A stretch of DNA of 10,451 nt from Obelidium mucronatum (taxonomy: Eukaryota; Chytridiomycota; Chytridiomycetes; Chytridiales; Chytriomycetaceae): positions 1-10,451 of the forward strand of contig JAIVFH010000684.1 of assembly GCA_025765595.1 (NCBI GenBank), written 5' to 3'. Within the stretch, counting starts at the first letter, position 1. The number at the start of each line of letters is the position of its first letter. Shown one piece after another: positions 1 through 8,252 of this stretch. The notes under the pieces are model-generated. The model was not told the DNA's origin, made no database searches, and saw only the letters and a list, made by a program, of their open reading frames with translations. Made by a program: the position numbers and the translations under genes.

Positions 1-369
1 CAAGACACATCCTGCATAATTTGGCGCTCGCTCCATGGAGTCTGTGGTCACTATTGCTTTCAACAATGGCGGCAAGTACTGCGCCAAAGCAAAAACAAAA
101 AAAAAAAATTGCTCTACACATGGTTTCTGCCACAAATCGGCAACCTCTTTTTTCTTTTCGTGTTGTGCGCGGAATTTCTGCCACATAGGCGTGCCAACGG
201 CGCCACGCTAGCACACCGGCTTCTTGCGTAAAGTGGGCAGGAGCCTTTTGTTTTGAATTCCCTTTTCTAGTTTTCACGCGCTCTACCTGGCTCGCATCTC
301 TTCCAAACTTTGAAGAAGCCTTGCCCAGACTTTTCTCCATTTGACAGCCGGCTTTGTGTGCTGTAGTTT
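1..369 (+). repeat. Short (5S-less) unit, left-truncated by the window edge
   Basis: The window opens inside the common spacer. The unit ends in a short-type junction at 355/356, followed by the 14-nt 5S tail. The A-tract is 12 long. One A is missing near 183 (GCCACAT instead of GCCAACAT), a variant otherwise seen only near 7880. Confidence 0.93.
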
Positions 370-414
370 TTTTCGCGGCTGCACGCAAAAATCTCCAAGA
401 CACATCCTGCATAA

Positions 415-483
415 TTTGGCGCTCGCTCCATGGAGTCTGTGGTCACTATTGCTTTCAACAATGGCGGCAAGTACTGCGCCAAA
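415..483. repeat. 8-bp perfect inverted repeat in the common spacer (representative copy)
   Basis: TTTGGCGC at 415-422 and GCGCCAAA at 476-483 are exact reverse complements separated by 53 nt. The loop contains the 10-bp palindrome CTCCATGGAG. The same arrangement is in every unit, including the one with a 4-bp insertion just before the left arm (3010-3014), where both arms are intact. It could be a protein-binding or extruding structure, or chance; the function is unknown. Confidence 0.6.
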
Positions 484-516
484 GCAAAAACAAAAAAAAA
501 AAATTGCTCTACACAT

Positions 517-548
517 GGTTTCTGCCACAAATCGGCAACCTCTTTTTT
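517..548 (+). other. Imperfect hairpin followed by a T6 tract (representative copy)
   Basis: GGTT and GCC on the left pair with GGC and AACC on the right. This gives about 7 bp with a 3-nt bulge (TCT) and a 7-nt loop, then TC and six Ts at 543-548. The element is present in both L and S units. RNA polymerase III can stop at a run of four or more Ts, so this could be a fail-safe stop for transcripts reading past the 5S terminator or the 3' end of an unknown small RNA. No promoter for such an RNA is visible. Confidence 0.35.
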
Positions 549-765
549 CTTTTCGTGTTGTGCGCGGAATTTCTGCCAACATAGGCGTGCCAACGGCGCC
601 ACGCTAGCACACCGGCTTCTTGCGTAAAGTGGGCAGGAGCCTTTTGTTTTGAATTCCCTTTTCTAGTTTTCACGCGCTCTACCTGGCTCGCATCTCTTCC
701 AAACTTTGAAGAAGCCTTGCCCAGACTTTTCTCCATTTGACAGCCGGCTTTGTGTGCTGTAGTTT

Positions 766-1162
766 TTTTCGCGGCTGCACGCAAAAATCTCCAAGACACA
801 TCCTGCATAATTTGGCGCTCGCTCCATGGAGTCTGTGGTCACTATTGCTTTCAACAATGGCGGCAAGTACTGCGCCAAAGCAAAAACAAAAAAAAAAAAA
901 TTGCTCTACACATGGTTTCTGCCACAAATCGGCAACCTCTTTTTTCTTTTCGTGTTGTGCGCGGAATTTCTGCCAACATAGGCGTGCCAACGGCGCCACG
1001 CTAGCACACCGGCTTCTTGCGTAAAGTGGGCAGGAGCCTTTTGTTTTGAATTCCCTTTTCTAGTTTTCACGCGCTCTACCTGGCTCGCATCTCTTCCAAA
1101 CTTTGAAGAAGCCTTGCCCAGACTTTTCTCCATTTGACAGCCGGCTTTGTGTGCTGTAGTTT
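766..1162 (+). repeat. Short (5S-less) rDNA unit, 397 bp
   Basis: Differs from the 370-765 copy only by a 13-A tract. The short-type junction falls at 1148/1149. Confidence 0.94.
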
Positions 1163-1699
1163 TTTTCGCGGCTGCACGCAAAAATCTCCAAGACACATCC
1201 TGCATAATTTGGCGCTCGCTCCATGGAGTCTGTGGTCACTATTGCTTTCAACAATGGCGGCAAGTACTGCGCCAAAGCAAAAACAAAAAAAAAAAAAATT
1301 GCTCTACACATGGTTTCTGCCACAAATCGGCAACCTCTTTTTCTTTTCGTGTTGTGCGCGGAATTTCTGCCAACATAGGCGTGCCAACAGCGCCACGCTA
1401 GCACACCGGCTTCTTGCGTAAAGTGGGCAGGAGCCTTTTGTTTTGAATTCCCTTTTCTAGTTTTCACGCGCTCTACCTGGCTCGCATCTCTTCCAAACTT
1501 TGAAGAAGCCTTGCCCAGACTTTTCTCCATTTTTGAGATGCCTCATAGCAGCCAAAACTAAAGAAACAGGCAGGCGGACATCTGTTATGGTAATCAGTTT
1601 GTCAAGACAACAAATTTTATTTTTTGACAGCCGGCTTTATTTCAAGGGCCGCCCTGGTTCCAAAGAAAAAAGAGTTTTTTTTTTCATAGTTTGCTGTTT

Positions 1700-1722
1700 T
1701 TGACAGCTGTCAATCGTATAAA
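1700..1722 (+). promoter_or_regulatory. 5S upstream promoter: 14-bp palindrome plus TATA-like box (gene 1)
   Basis: TTGACAGCTGTCAA (1700-1713) is a perfect 14-bp palindrome at -47 to -34. TATAAA (1717-1722) lies at -30 to -25 relative to the first 5S nucleotide. TATA-like boxes near -30 are known upstream of 5S genes in several fungi, plants and arthropods, where they support TFIIIB placement. The palindrome core TGACAGCTGTCA resembles the consensus bound by paired TALE homeodomain proteins. Whether such a factor binds here is unknown. Confidence 0.7.
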
Positions 1723-1746
1723 GCGCAACACAGAAACAGAACCTGC

Positions 1747-1865
1747 AACTACGGCCATACACACCAAAAAGCACCGGATCCCGTCCGATCTCCGAAGTTA
1801 AGCTGGTGATGGCATTGTCAGTACTGCGGTGGGAGACCACGCGGGAATACAGTGTGCTGTAGTTT
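1747..1865 (+). rRNA. 5S rRNA: 5S ribosomal RNA, gene 1
   Basis: This 119-nt gene encodes the 5S RNA of the large ribosomal subunit. The start AACUACGGC pairs with the 3' end GCUGUAGUU as helix I (one G-U pair). CACC (nt 16-19) pairs with GGUG (59-62) in helix II, and CGGA (29-32) with UCCG (45-48) in helix III. In helix IV, nt 78-81 and 83-86 pair with 91-98 around a GAGA loop, with G82 bulged. The conserved loop E AGUA (74-77)/GAA (99-101) is intact. Internal Pol III promoter elements are an A box around GAAGTTAAGC (about nt 48-63) and a C box around GGTGGGAGACC (about nt 82-98). Exact ends are inferred from helix I and could shift by 1-2 nt. BamHI GGATCC lies inside. Confidence 0.97.
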
Positions 1866-1869
1866 TTTT
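1863..1869 (+). terminator. RNA polymerase III T7 terminator (gene 1, representative)
   Basis: Seven Ts directly follow GTAG at the gene's 3' end, as expected for Pol III termination. The first Ts probably form the 3' end of the RNA. The same T7 follows the other complete genes at 2963, 3669, 4371, 5472, 6174, 7273, 8369 and 10255. It is also kept in all ten short units, where there is no gene to terminate. Confidence 0.85.
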
Positions 1870-2262
1870 CGCGGCTGCACGCAAAAATCTCCAAGACACA
1901 TCCTGCATAATTTGGCGCTCGCTCCATGGAGTCTGTGGTCACTATTGCTTTCAACAATGGCGGCAAGTACTGCGCCAAAGCAAAAACAAAAAAAAAAAAA
2001 TTGCTCTACACATGGTTTCTGCCACAAATCGGCAACCTCTTTTTTCTTTTCGTGTTGTGCGCGGAATTTCTGCCAACATAGGCGTGCCAACGGCGCCACG
2101 CTAGCACACCGGCTTCTTGCGTAAAGTGGGCAGGAGCCTTTTGTTTTGAATTCCCTTTTCTAGTTTTCACGCGCTCTACCTGGCTCGCATCTCTTCCAAA
2201 CTTTGAAGAAGCCTTGCCCAGACTTTTCTCCATTTGACAGCCGGCTTTGTGTGCTGTAGTTT
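1866..2262 (+). repeat. Short (5S-less) rDNA unit, 397 bp
   Basis: Single short unit between two long ones. The A-tract is 13 long; otherwise it matches the reference short copy. The junction is at 2248/2249. Confidence 0.94.
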
Positions 2263-2799
2263 TTTTCGCGGCTGCACGCAAAAATCTCCAAGACACATCC
2301 TGCATAATTTGGCGCTCGCTCCATGGAGTCTGTGGTCACTATTGCTTTCAACAATGGCGGCAAGTACTGCGCCAAAGCAAAAACAAAAAAAAAAAAATTG
2401 CTCTACACATGGTTTCTGCCACAAATCGGCAACCTCTTTTTTCTTTTCGTGTTGTGCGCGGAATTTCTGCCAACATAGGCGTGCCAACGGCGCCACGCTA
2501 GCACACCGGCTTCTTGCGTAAAGTGGGCAGGAGCCTTTTGTTTTGAATTCCCTTTTCTAGTTTTCACGCGCTCTACCTGGCTCGCATCTCTTCCAAACTT
2601 TGAAGAAGCCTTGCCCAGACTTTTCTCCATTTTTGAGATGCCTCATAGCAGCCAAAACTAAAGAAACAGGCAGGCGGACATCTGTTATGGTAATCAGTTT
2701 GTCAAGACAACAAATTTTATTTTTTGACAGCCGGCTTTATTTCAAGGGCCGCCCTGGTTCCAAAGAAAAAAGAGTTTTTTTTTTCATAGTTTGCTGTTT

Positions 2800-2822
2800 T
2801 TGACAGCTGTCAATCGTATAAA
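2800..2822 (+). promoter_or_regulatory. 5S upstream palindrome and TATA-like box (gene 2)
   Basis: Palindrome at 2800-2813 and TATAAA at 2817-2822, identical in sequence and spacing to gene 1. Confidence 0.7.
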
Positions 2823-2846
2823 GCGCAACACAGAAACAGAACCTGC

Positions 2847-2965
2847 AACTACGGCCATACACACCAAAAAGCACCGGATCCCGTCCGATCTCCGAAGTTA
2901 AGCTGGTGATGGCATTGTCAGTACTGCGGTGGGAGACCACGCGGGAATACAGTGTGCTGTAGTTT
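2847..2965 (+). rRNA. 5S rRNA: 5S ribosomal RNA, gene 2
   Basis: Identical over its length to gene 1, with intact internal control region and terminator. Confidence 0.97.
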
Positions 2966-3505
2966 TTTTCGCGGCTGCACGCAAAAATCTCCAAGACACA
3001 TCCTGCATATACCTTTTGGCGCTCGCTCCATGGAGTCTGTGGTCACTATTGCTTTCAACAATGGCGGCAAGTACTGCGCCAAAGCAAAAACAAAAAAAAA
3101 AAATTGCTCTACACATGGTTTCTGCCACAAATCGGCAACCTCTTTTTTCTTTTCGTGTTGTGCGCGGAATTTCTGCCAACATAGGCGTGCCAACGGCGCC
3201 ACGCTAGCACACCGGCTTCTTGCGTAAAGTGGGCAGGAGCCTTTTGTTTTGAATTCCCTTTTCTAGTTTTCACGCGCTCTACCTGGCTCGCATCTCTTCC
3301 AAACTTTGAAGAAGCCTTGCCCAGACTTTTCTCCATTTTTGAGATGCCTCATAGCAGCCAAAACTAAAGAAACAGGCAGGCGGACATCTGTTATGGTAAT
3401 CAGTTTGTCAAGACAACAAATTTTATTTTTTGACAGCCGGCTTTATTTCAAGGGCCGCCCTGGTTCCAAAGAAAAAAGAGTTTTTTTTTTCATAGTTTGC
3501 TGTTT

Positions 3506-3528
3506 TTGACAGCTGTCAATCGTATAAA
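3506..3528 (+). promoter_or_regulatory. 5S upstream palindrome and TATA-like box (gene 3)
   Basis: Palindrome at 3506-3519 and TATAAA at 3523-3528, same spacing to the gene as in the other copies. Confidence 0.7.
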
Positions 3529-3552
3529 GCGCAACACAGAAACAGAACCTGC

Positions 3553-3671
3553 AACTACGGCCATACACACCAAAAAGCACCGGATCCCGTCCGATCTCCG
3601 AAGTTAAGCTGGTGATGGCATTGTCAGTACTGCGGTGGGAGACCACGCGGGAATACAGTGTGCTGTAGTTT
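3553..3671 (+). rRNA. 5S rRNA: 5S ribosomal RNA, gene 3
   Basis: Identical to gene 1. The spacer insertion of this unit lies well upstream and leaves the gene untouched. Confidence 0.97.
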
Positions 3672-4207
3672 TTTTCGCGGCTGCACGCAAAAATCTCCAA
3701 GACACATCCTGCATAATTTGGCGCTCGCTCCATGGAGTCTGTGGTCACTATTGCTTTCAACAATGGCGGCAAGTACTGCGCCAAAGCAAAAACAAAAAAA
3801 AAAAATTGCTCTACACATGGTTTCTGCCACAAATCGGCAACCTCTTTTTTCTTTTCGTGTTGTGCGCGGAATTTCTGCCAACATAGGCGTGCCAACGGCG
3901 CCACGCTAGCACACCGGCTTCTTGCGTAAAGTGGGCAGGAGCCTTTTGTTTTGAATTCCCTTTTCTAGTTTTCACGCGCTCTACCTGGCTCGCATCTCTT
4001 CCAAACTTTGAAGAAGCCTTGCCCAGACTTTTCTCCATTTTTGAGATGCCTCATAGCAGCCAAAACTAAAGAAACAGGCAGGCGGACATCTGTTATGGTA
4101 ATCAGTTTGTCAAGACAACAAATTTTATTTTTTGACAGCCGGCTTTATTTCAAGGGCCGCCCTGGTTCCAAAGAAAAAAGAGTTTTTTTTTTCATAGTTT
4201 GCTGTTT

Positions 4208-4230
4208 TTGACAGCTGTCAATCGTATAAA
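4208..4230 (+). promoter_or_regulatory. 5S upstream palindrome and TATA-like box (gene 4)
   Basis: Palindrome at 4208-4221 and TATAAA at 4225-4230, unchanged. Confidence 0.7.
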
Positions 4231-4254
4231 GCGCAACACAGAAACAGAACCTGC

Positions 4255-4373
4255 AACTACGGCCATACACACCAAAAAGCACCGGATCCCGTCCGATCTC
4301 CGAAGTTAAGCTGGTGATGGCATTGTCAGTACTGCGGTGGGAGACCACGCGGGAATACAGTGTGCTGTAGTTT
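4255..4373 (+). rRNA. 5S rRNA: 5S ribosomal RNA, gene 4
   Basis: Identical to gene 1; followed by a short unit. Confidence 0.97.
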
Positions 4374-4770
4374 TTTTCGCGGCTGCACGCAAAAATCTCC
4401 AAGACACATCCTGCATAATTTGGCGCTCGCTCCATGGAGTCTGTGGTCACTATTGCTTTCAACAATGGCGGCAAGTACTGCGCCAAAGCAAAAACAAAAA
4501 AAAAAAAATTGCTCTACACATGGTTTCTGCCACAAATCGGCAACCTCTTTTTTCTTTTCGTGTTGTGCGCGGAATTTCTGCCAACATAGGCGTGCCAACG
4601 GCGCCACGCTAGCACACCGGCTTCTTGCGTAAAGTGGGCAGGAGCCTTTTGTTTTGAATTCCCTTTTCTAGTTTTCACGCGCTCTACCTGGCTCGCATCT
4701 CTTCCAAACTTTGAAGAAGCCTTGCCCAGACTTTTCTCCATTTGACAGCCGGCTTTGTGTGCTGTAGTTT
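4374..4770 (+). repeat. Short (5S-less) rDNA unit, 397 bp
   Basis: 13-A tract; junction at 4756/4757; otherwise as the reference short copy. Confidence 0.94.
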
Positions 4771-5308
4771 TTTTCGCGGCTGCACGCAAAAATCTCCAAG
4801 ACACATCCTGCATAATTTGGCGCTCGCTCCATGGAGTCTGTGGTCACTATTGCTTTCAACAATGGCGGCAAGTACTGCGCCAAAGCAAAAACAAAAAAAA
4901 AAAAAATTGCTCTACACATGGTTTCTGCCACAAATCGGCAACCTCTTTTTTCTTTTCGTGTTGTGCGCGGAATTTCTGCCAACATAGGCGTGCCAACGGC
5001 GCCACGCTAGCACACCGGCTTCTTGCGTAAAGTGGGCAGGAGCCTTTTGTTTTGAATTCCCTTTTCTAGTTTTCACGCGCTCTACCTGGCTCGCATCTCT
5101 TCCAAACTTTGAAGAAGCCTTGCCCAGACTTTTCTCCATTTTTGAGATGCCTCATAGCAGCCAAAACTAAAGAAACAGGCAGGCGGACATCTGTTATGGT
5201 AATCAGTTTGTCAAGACAACAAATTTTATTTTTTGACAGCCGGCTTTATTTCAAGGGCCGCCCTGGTTCCAAAGAAAAAAGAGTTTTTTTTTTCATAGTT
5301 TGCTGTTT

Positions 5309-5331
5309 TTGACAGCTGTCAATCGTATAAA
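5309..5331 (+). promoter_or_regulatory. 5S upstream palindrome and TATA-like box (gene 5)
   Basis: Palindrome at 5309-5322 and TATAAA at 5326-5331, unchanged. Confidence 0.7.
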
Positions 5332-5355
5332 GCGCAACACAGAAACAGAACCTGC

Positions 5356-5474
5356 AACTACGGCCATACACACCAAAAAGCACCGGATCCCGTCCGATCT
5401 CCGAAGTTAAGCTGGTGATGGCATTGTCAGTACCGCGGTGGGAGACCACGCGGGAATACAGTGTGCTGTAGTTT
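5356..5474 (+). rRNA. 5S rRNA: 5S ribosomal RNA, gene 5, T79C variant
   Basis: One substitution, T to C at 5434 (5S nt 79), separates this gene from the other eight. In the helix IV pairing described for gene 1, nt 79 faces G97. The change therefore replaces a U-G wobble with a C-G pair and keeps the fold. It lies at the 5' edge of the C box region, so an effect on TFIIIA binding is possible but not evident. The gene is probably functional. Confidence 0.96.
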
Positions 5475-6010
5475 TTTTCGCGGCTGCACGCAAAAATCTC
5501 CAAGACACATCCTGCATAATTTGGCGCTCGCTCCATGGAGTCTGTGGTCACTATTGCTTTCAACAATGGCGGCAAGTACTGCGCCAAAGCAAAAACAAAA
5601 AAAAAAAATTGCTCTACACATGGTTTCTGCCACAAATCGGCAACCTCTTTTTTCTTTTCGTGTTGTGCGCGGAATTTCTGCCAACATAGGCGTGCCAACG
5701 GCGCCACGCTAGCACACCGGCTTCTTGCGTAAAGTGGGCAGGAGCCTTTTGTTTTGAATTCCCTTTTCTAGTTTTCACGCGCTCTACCTGGCTCGCATCT
5801 CTTCCAAACTTTGAAGAAGCCTTGCCCAGACTTTTCTCCATTTTTGAGATGCCTCATAGCAGCCAAAACTAAAGAAACAGGCAGGCGGACATCTGTTATG
5901 GTAATCAGTTTGTCAAGACAACAAATTTTATTTTTTGACAGCCGGCTTTATTTCAAGGGCCGCCCTGGTTCCAAAGAAAAAAGAGTTTTTTTTTTCATAG
6001 TTTGCTGTTT

Positions 6011-6033
6011 TTGACAGCTGTCAATCGTATAAA
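6011..6033 (+). promoter_or_regulatory. 5S upstream palindrome and TATA-like box (gene 6)
   Basis: Palindrome at 6011-6024 and TATAAA at 6028-6033, unchanged. Confidence 0.7.
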
Positions 6034-6057
6034 GCGCAACACAGAAACAGAACCTGC

Positions 6058-6176
6058 AACTACGGCCATACACACCAAAAAGCACCGGATCCCGTCCGAT
6101 CTCCGAAGTTAAGCTGGTGATGGCATTGTCAGTACTGCGGTGGGAGACCACGCGGGAATACAGTGTGCTGTAGTTT
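6058..6176 (+). rRNA. 5S rRNA: 5S ribosomal RNA, gene 6
   Basis: Identical to gene 1. It does not carry the T79C change of the preceding gene, so that variant has not spread to this neighbour. Confidence 0.97.
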
Positions 6177-6573
6177 TTTTCGCGGCTGCACGCAAAAATC
6201 TCCAAGACACATCCTGCATAATTTGGCGCTCGCTCCATGGAGTCTGTGGTCACTATTGCTTTCAACAATGGCGGCAAGTACTGCGCCAAAGCAAAAACAA
6301 AAAAAAAAAAATTGCTCTACACATGGTTTCTGCCACAAATCGGCAACCTCTTTTTTCTTTTCGTGTTGTGCGCGGAATTTCTGCCAACATAGGCGTGCCA
6401 ACGGCGCCACGCTAGCACACCGGCTTCTTGCGTAAAGTGGGCAGGAGCCTTTTGTTTTGAATTCCCTTTTCTAGTTTTCACGCGCTCTACCTGGCTCGCA
6501 TCTCTTCCAAACTTTGAAGAAGCCTTGCCCAGACTTTTCTCCATTTGACAGCCGGCTTTGTGTGCTGTAGTTT
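6177..6573 (+). repeat. Short (5S-less) rDNA unit, 397 bp
   Basis: 13-A tract; junction at 6559/6560. Confidence 0.94.
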
Positions 6574-7109
6574 TTTTCGCGGCTGCACGCAAAAATCTCC
6601 AAGACACATCCTGCATAATTTGGCGCTCGCTCCATGGAGTCTGTGGTCACTATTGCTTTCAACAATGGCGGCAAGTACTGCGCCAAAGCAAAAACAAAAA
6701 AAAAAAAATTGCTCTACACATGGTTTCTGCCACAAATCGGCAACCTCTTTTTCTTTTCGTGTTGTGCGCGGAATTTCTGCCAACATAGGCGTGCCAACGG
6801 CGCCACGCTAGCACACCGGCTTCTTGCGTAAAGTGGGCAGGAGCCTTTTGTTTTGAATTCCCTTTTCTAGTTTTCACGCGCTCTACCTGGCTCGCATCTC
6901 TTCCAAACTTTGAAGAAGCCTTGCCCAGACTTTTCTCCATTTTTGAGATGCCTCATAGCAGCCAAAACTAAAGAAACAGGCAGGCGGACATCTGTTATGG
7001 TAATCAGTTTGTCAAGACAACAAATTTTATTTTTTGACAGCCGGCTTTATTTCAAGGGCCGCCCTGGTTCCAAAGAAAAAAGAGTTTTTTTTTTCATAGT
7101 TTGCTGTTT

Positions 7110-7132
7110 TTGACAGCTGTCAATCGTATAAA
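7110..7132 (+). promoter_or_regulatory. 5S upstream palindrome and TATA-like box (gene 7)
   Basis: Palindrome at 7110-7123 and TATAAA at 7127-7132, unchanged. Confidence 0.7.
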
Positions 7133-7156
7133 GCGCAACACAGAAACAGAACCTGC

Positions 7157-7275
7157 AACTACGGCCATACACACCAAAAAGCACCGGATCCCGTCCGATC
7201 TCCGAAGTTAAGCTGGTGATGGCATTGTCAGTACTGCGGTGGGAGACCACGCGGGAATACAGTGTGCTGTAGTTT
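7157..7275 (+). rRNA. 5S rRNA: 5S ribosomal RNA, gene 7
   Basis: Identical to gene 1, flanked by short units on both sides. Confidence 0.97.
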
Positions 7276-7671
7276 TTTTCGCGGCTGCACGCAAAAATCT
7301 CCAAGACACATCCTGCATAATTTGGCGCTCGCTCCATGGAGTCTGTGGTCACTATTGCTTTCAACAATGGCGGCAAGTACTGCGCCAAAGCAAAAACAAA
7401 AAAAAAAAATTGCTCTACACATGGTTTCTGCCACAAATCGGCAACCTCTTTTTTCTTTTCGTGTTGTGCGCGGAATTTCTGCCAACATAGGCGTGCCAAC
7501 GGCGCCACGCTAGCACACCGGCTTCTTGCGTAAAGTGGGCAGGAGCCTTTTGTTTTGAATTCCCTTTTCTAGTTTTCACGCGCTCTACCTGGCTCGCATC
7601 TCTTCCAAACTTTGAAGAAGCCTTGCCCAGACTTTTCTCCATTTGACAGCCGGCTTTGTGTGCTGTAGTTT
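7276..7671 (+). repeat. Short (5S-less) rDNA unit, 396 bp
   Basis: 12-A tract; junction at 7657/7658; same as the reference short copy. Confidence 0.94.
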
Positions 7672-8205
7672 TTTTCGCGGCTGCACGCAAAAATCTCCAA
7701 GACACATCCTGCATAATTTGGCGCTCGCTCCATGGAGTCTGTGGTCACTATTGCTTTCAACAATGGCGGCAAGTACTGCGCCAAAGCAAAAACAAAAAAA
7801 AAAAATTGCTCTACACATGGTTTCTGCCACAAATCGGCAACCTCTTTTTTCTTTTCGTGTTGTGCGCGGAATTTCTGCCACATAGGCGTGCCAACGGCGC
7901 CACGCTAGCACACCGGCTTCTTGCGTAAAGTGGGCAGGAGCCTTTTGTTTTGAATTCCCTTTTCTAGTTTTCACGCGCTCTACCTGGCTCGCATCTCTTC
8001 CAAACTTTGAAGAAGCCTTGCCCAGACTTTTCTCCATTTTTGAGATGCCTCATAGCAGCCAAAACTAAAGAAACAGGCAGGCGGACATCTGTTATGGTAA
8101 TCAGTTGTCAAGACAACAAATTTTATTTTTTGACAGCCGGCTTTATTTCAAGGGCCGCCCTGGTTCCAAAGAAAAAAGAGTTTTTTTTTTCATAGTTTGC
8201 TGTTT

Positions 8206-8228
8206 TTGACAGCTGTCAATCGTATAAA
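8206..8228 (+). promoter_or_regulatory. 5S upstream palindrome and TATA-like box (gene 8)
   Basis: Palindrome at 8206-8219 and TATAAA at 8223-8228, unchanged. Confidence 0.7.
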
Positions 8229-8252
8229 GCGCAACACAGAAACAGAACCTGC

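Larger units (their letters stand above)
370..765 (+). repeat. Short (5S-less) rDNA unit, 396 bp, reference copy
   Basis: This is the best reference copy of the common spacer. In order it holds: the rest of the T7 tract; an 8-bp inverted repeat TTTGGCGC/GCGCCAAA (415-422 and 476-483) enclosing the palindrome CTCCATGGAG (426-435); a 12-A tract; an imperfect hairpin at 517-540 followed by T6; and one EcoRI site. It then passes through CTCCATTT, the 13-nt island GACAGCCGGCTTT (739-751) and the last 14 nt of a 5S gene (752-765). The TATA element, promoter palindrome and 5S nt 1-105 are absent, including both internal control boxes. The unit should therefore not produce 5S RNA. I see no coding sequence in it. 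Confidence 0.95.
1163..1865 (+). repeat. Long rDNA unit 1, 703 bp, with complete 5S gene
   Basis: Common spacer to 1532, then L-only spacer, promoter and gene. Relative to this copy, short units lack 1533-1625 (93 bp) and 1639-1851 (213 bp) and keep 1626-1638. The L-only spacer contains a TTGTC-AA-GACAA palindrome (1599-1610), an AGGGC-C-GCCCT palindrome (1645-1655), a direct repeat of TTTTTGACAGC (1621-1631 and 1697-1707) and a T10 tract upstream of the promoter. Copy-specific changes are a 14-A tract, T5 instead of T6 at 1338-1342, and G to A at 1389. Confidence 0.95.
2263..2965 (+). repeat. Long rDNA unit 2, 703 bp
   Basis: Complete long unit with a 13-A tract and no other difference noticed. 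First of three consecutive long units. Confidence 0.94.
2966..3671 (+). repeat. Long rDNA unit 3, 706 bp, with 4-bp spacer insertion
   Basis: Longest unit in the window. After GCATA (3005-3009) it reads TACCT where the other units have a single A, a net gain of 4 bp just before the TTTGGCGC inverted-repeat arm. The A-tract is 12 long. Confidence 0.94.
3672..4373 (+). repeat. Long rDNA unit 4, 702 bp (reference length)
   Basis: Third of three consecutive long units. It has a 12-A tract and no private variants noticed, so it serves as the consensus long unit. Confidence 0.94.
4771..5474 (+). repeat. Long rDNA unit 5, 704 bp
   Basis: Has a 14-A tract, the longest seen (shared with unit 1163-1865), and carries the only 5S gene with a substitution. 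Confidence 0.94.
5475..6176 (+). repeat. Long rDNA unit 6, 702 bp
   Basis: 12-A tract and reference length; no private variants noticed. Confidence 0.94.
6574..7275 (+). repeat. Long rDNA unit 7, 702 bp
   Basis: A 13-A tract offsets a T5 (6748-6752) in place of the usual T6, so the length equals the reference. The same T5 variant occurs in long unit 1 at 1338-1342. Confidence 0.94.

Noticed and set aside
461..471. AATGGCGGCAA resembling a YY1-type site
   Set aside because: The match is to a vertebrate factor, while the host appears to be a different lineage. A single short match in a homogenised spacer is weak evidence.
370..765. Spliced-leader or U-snRNA gene linked to the 5S repeat, as in some nematodes and protists
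   Set aside because: No Sm-site plus trimethylguanosine-type RNA signature, U6-like ACAGAGA motif or leader/donor arrangement was seen on either strand of the spacer.
1656..1670. tRNA-like B box at GGTTCCAAAG
   Set aside because: Only the GGTTC core fits. No A box at proper distance and no cloverleaf could be drawn.
1533..1851. Long units as short units carrying a mobile-element insertion
   Set aside because: Short units keep the last 14 nt of the 5S gene and its T7 stop, so the complete gene is ancestral and the short form is a deletion. There are no target-site duplications or terminal repeats.
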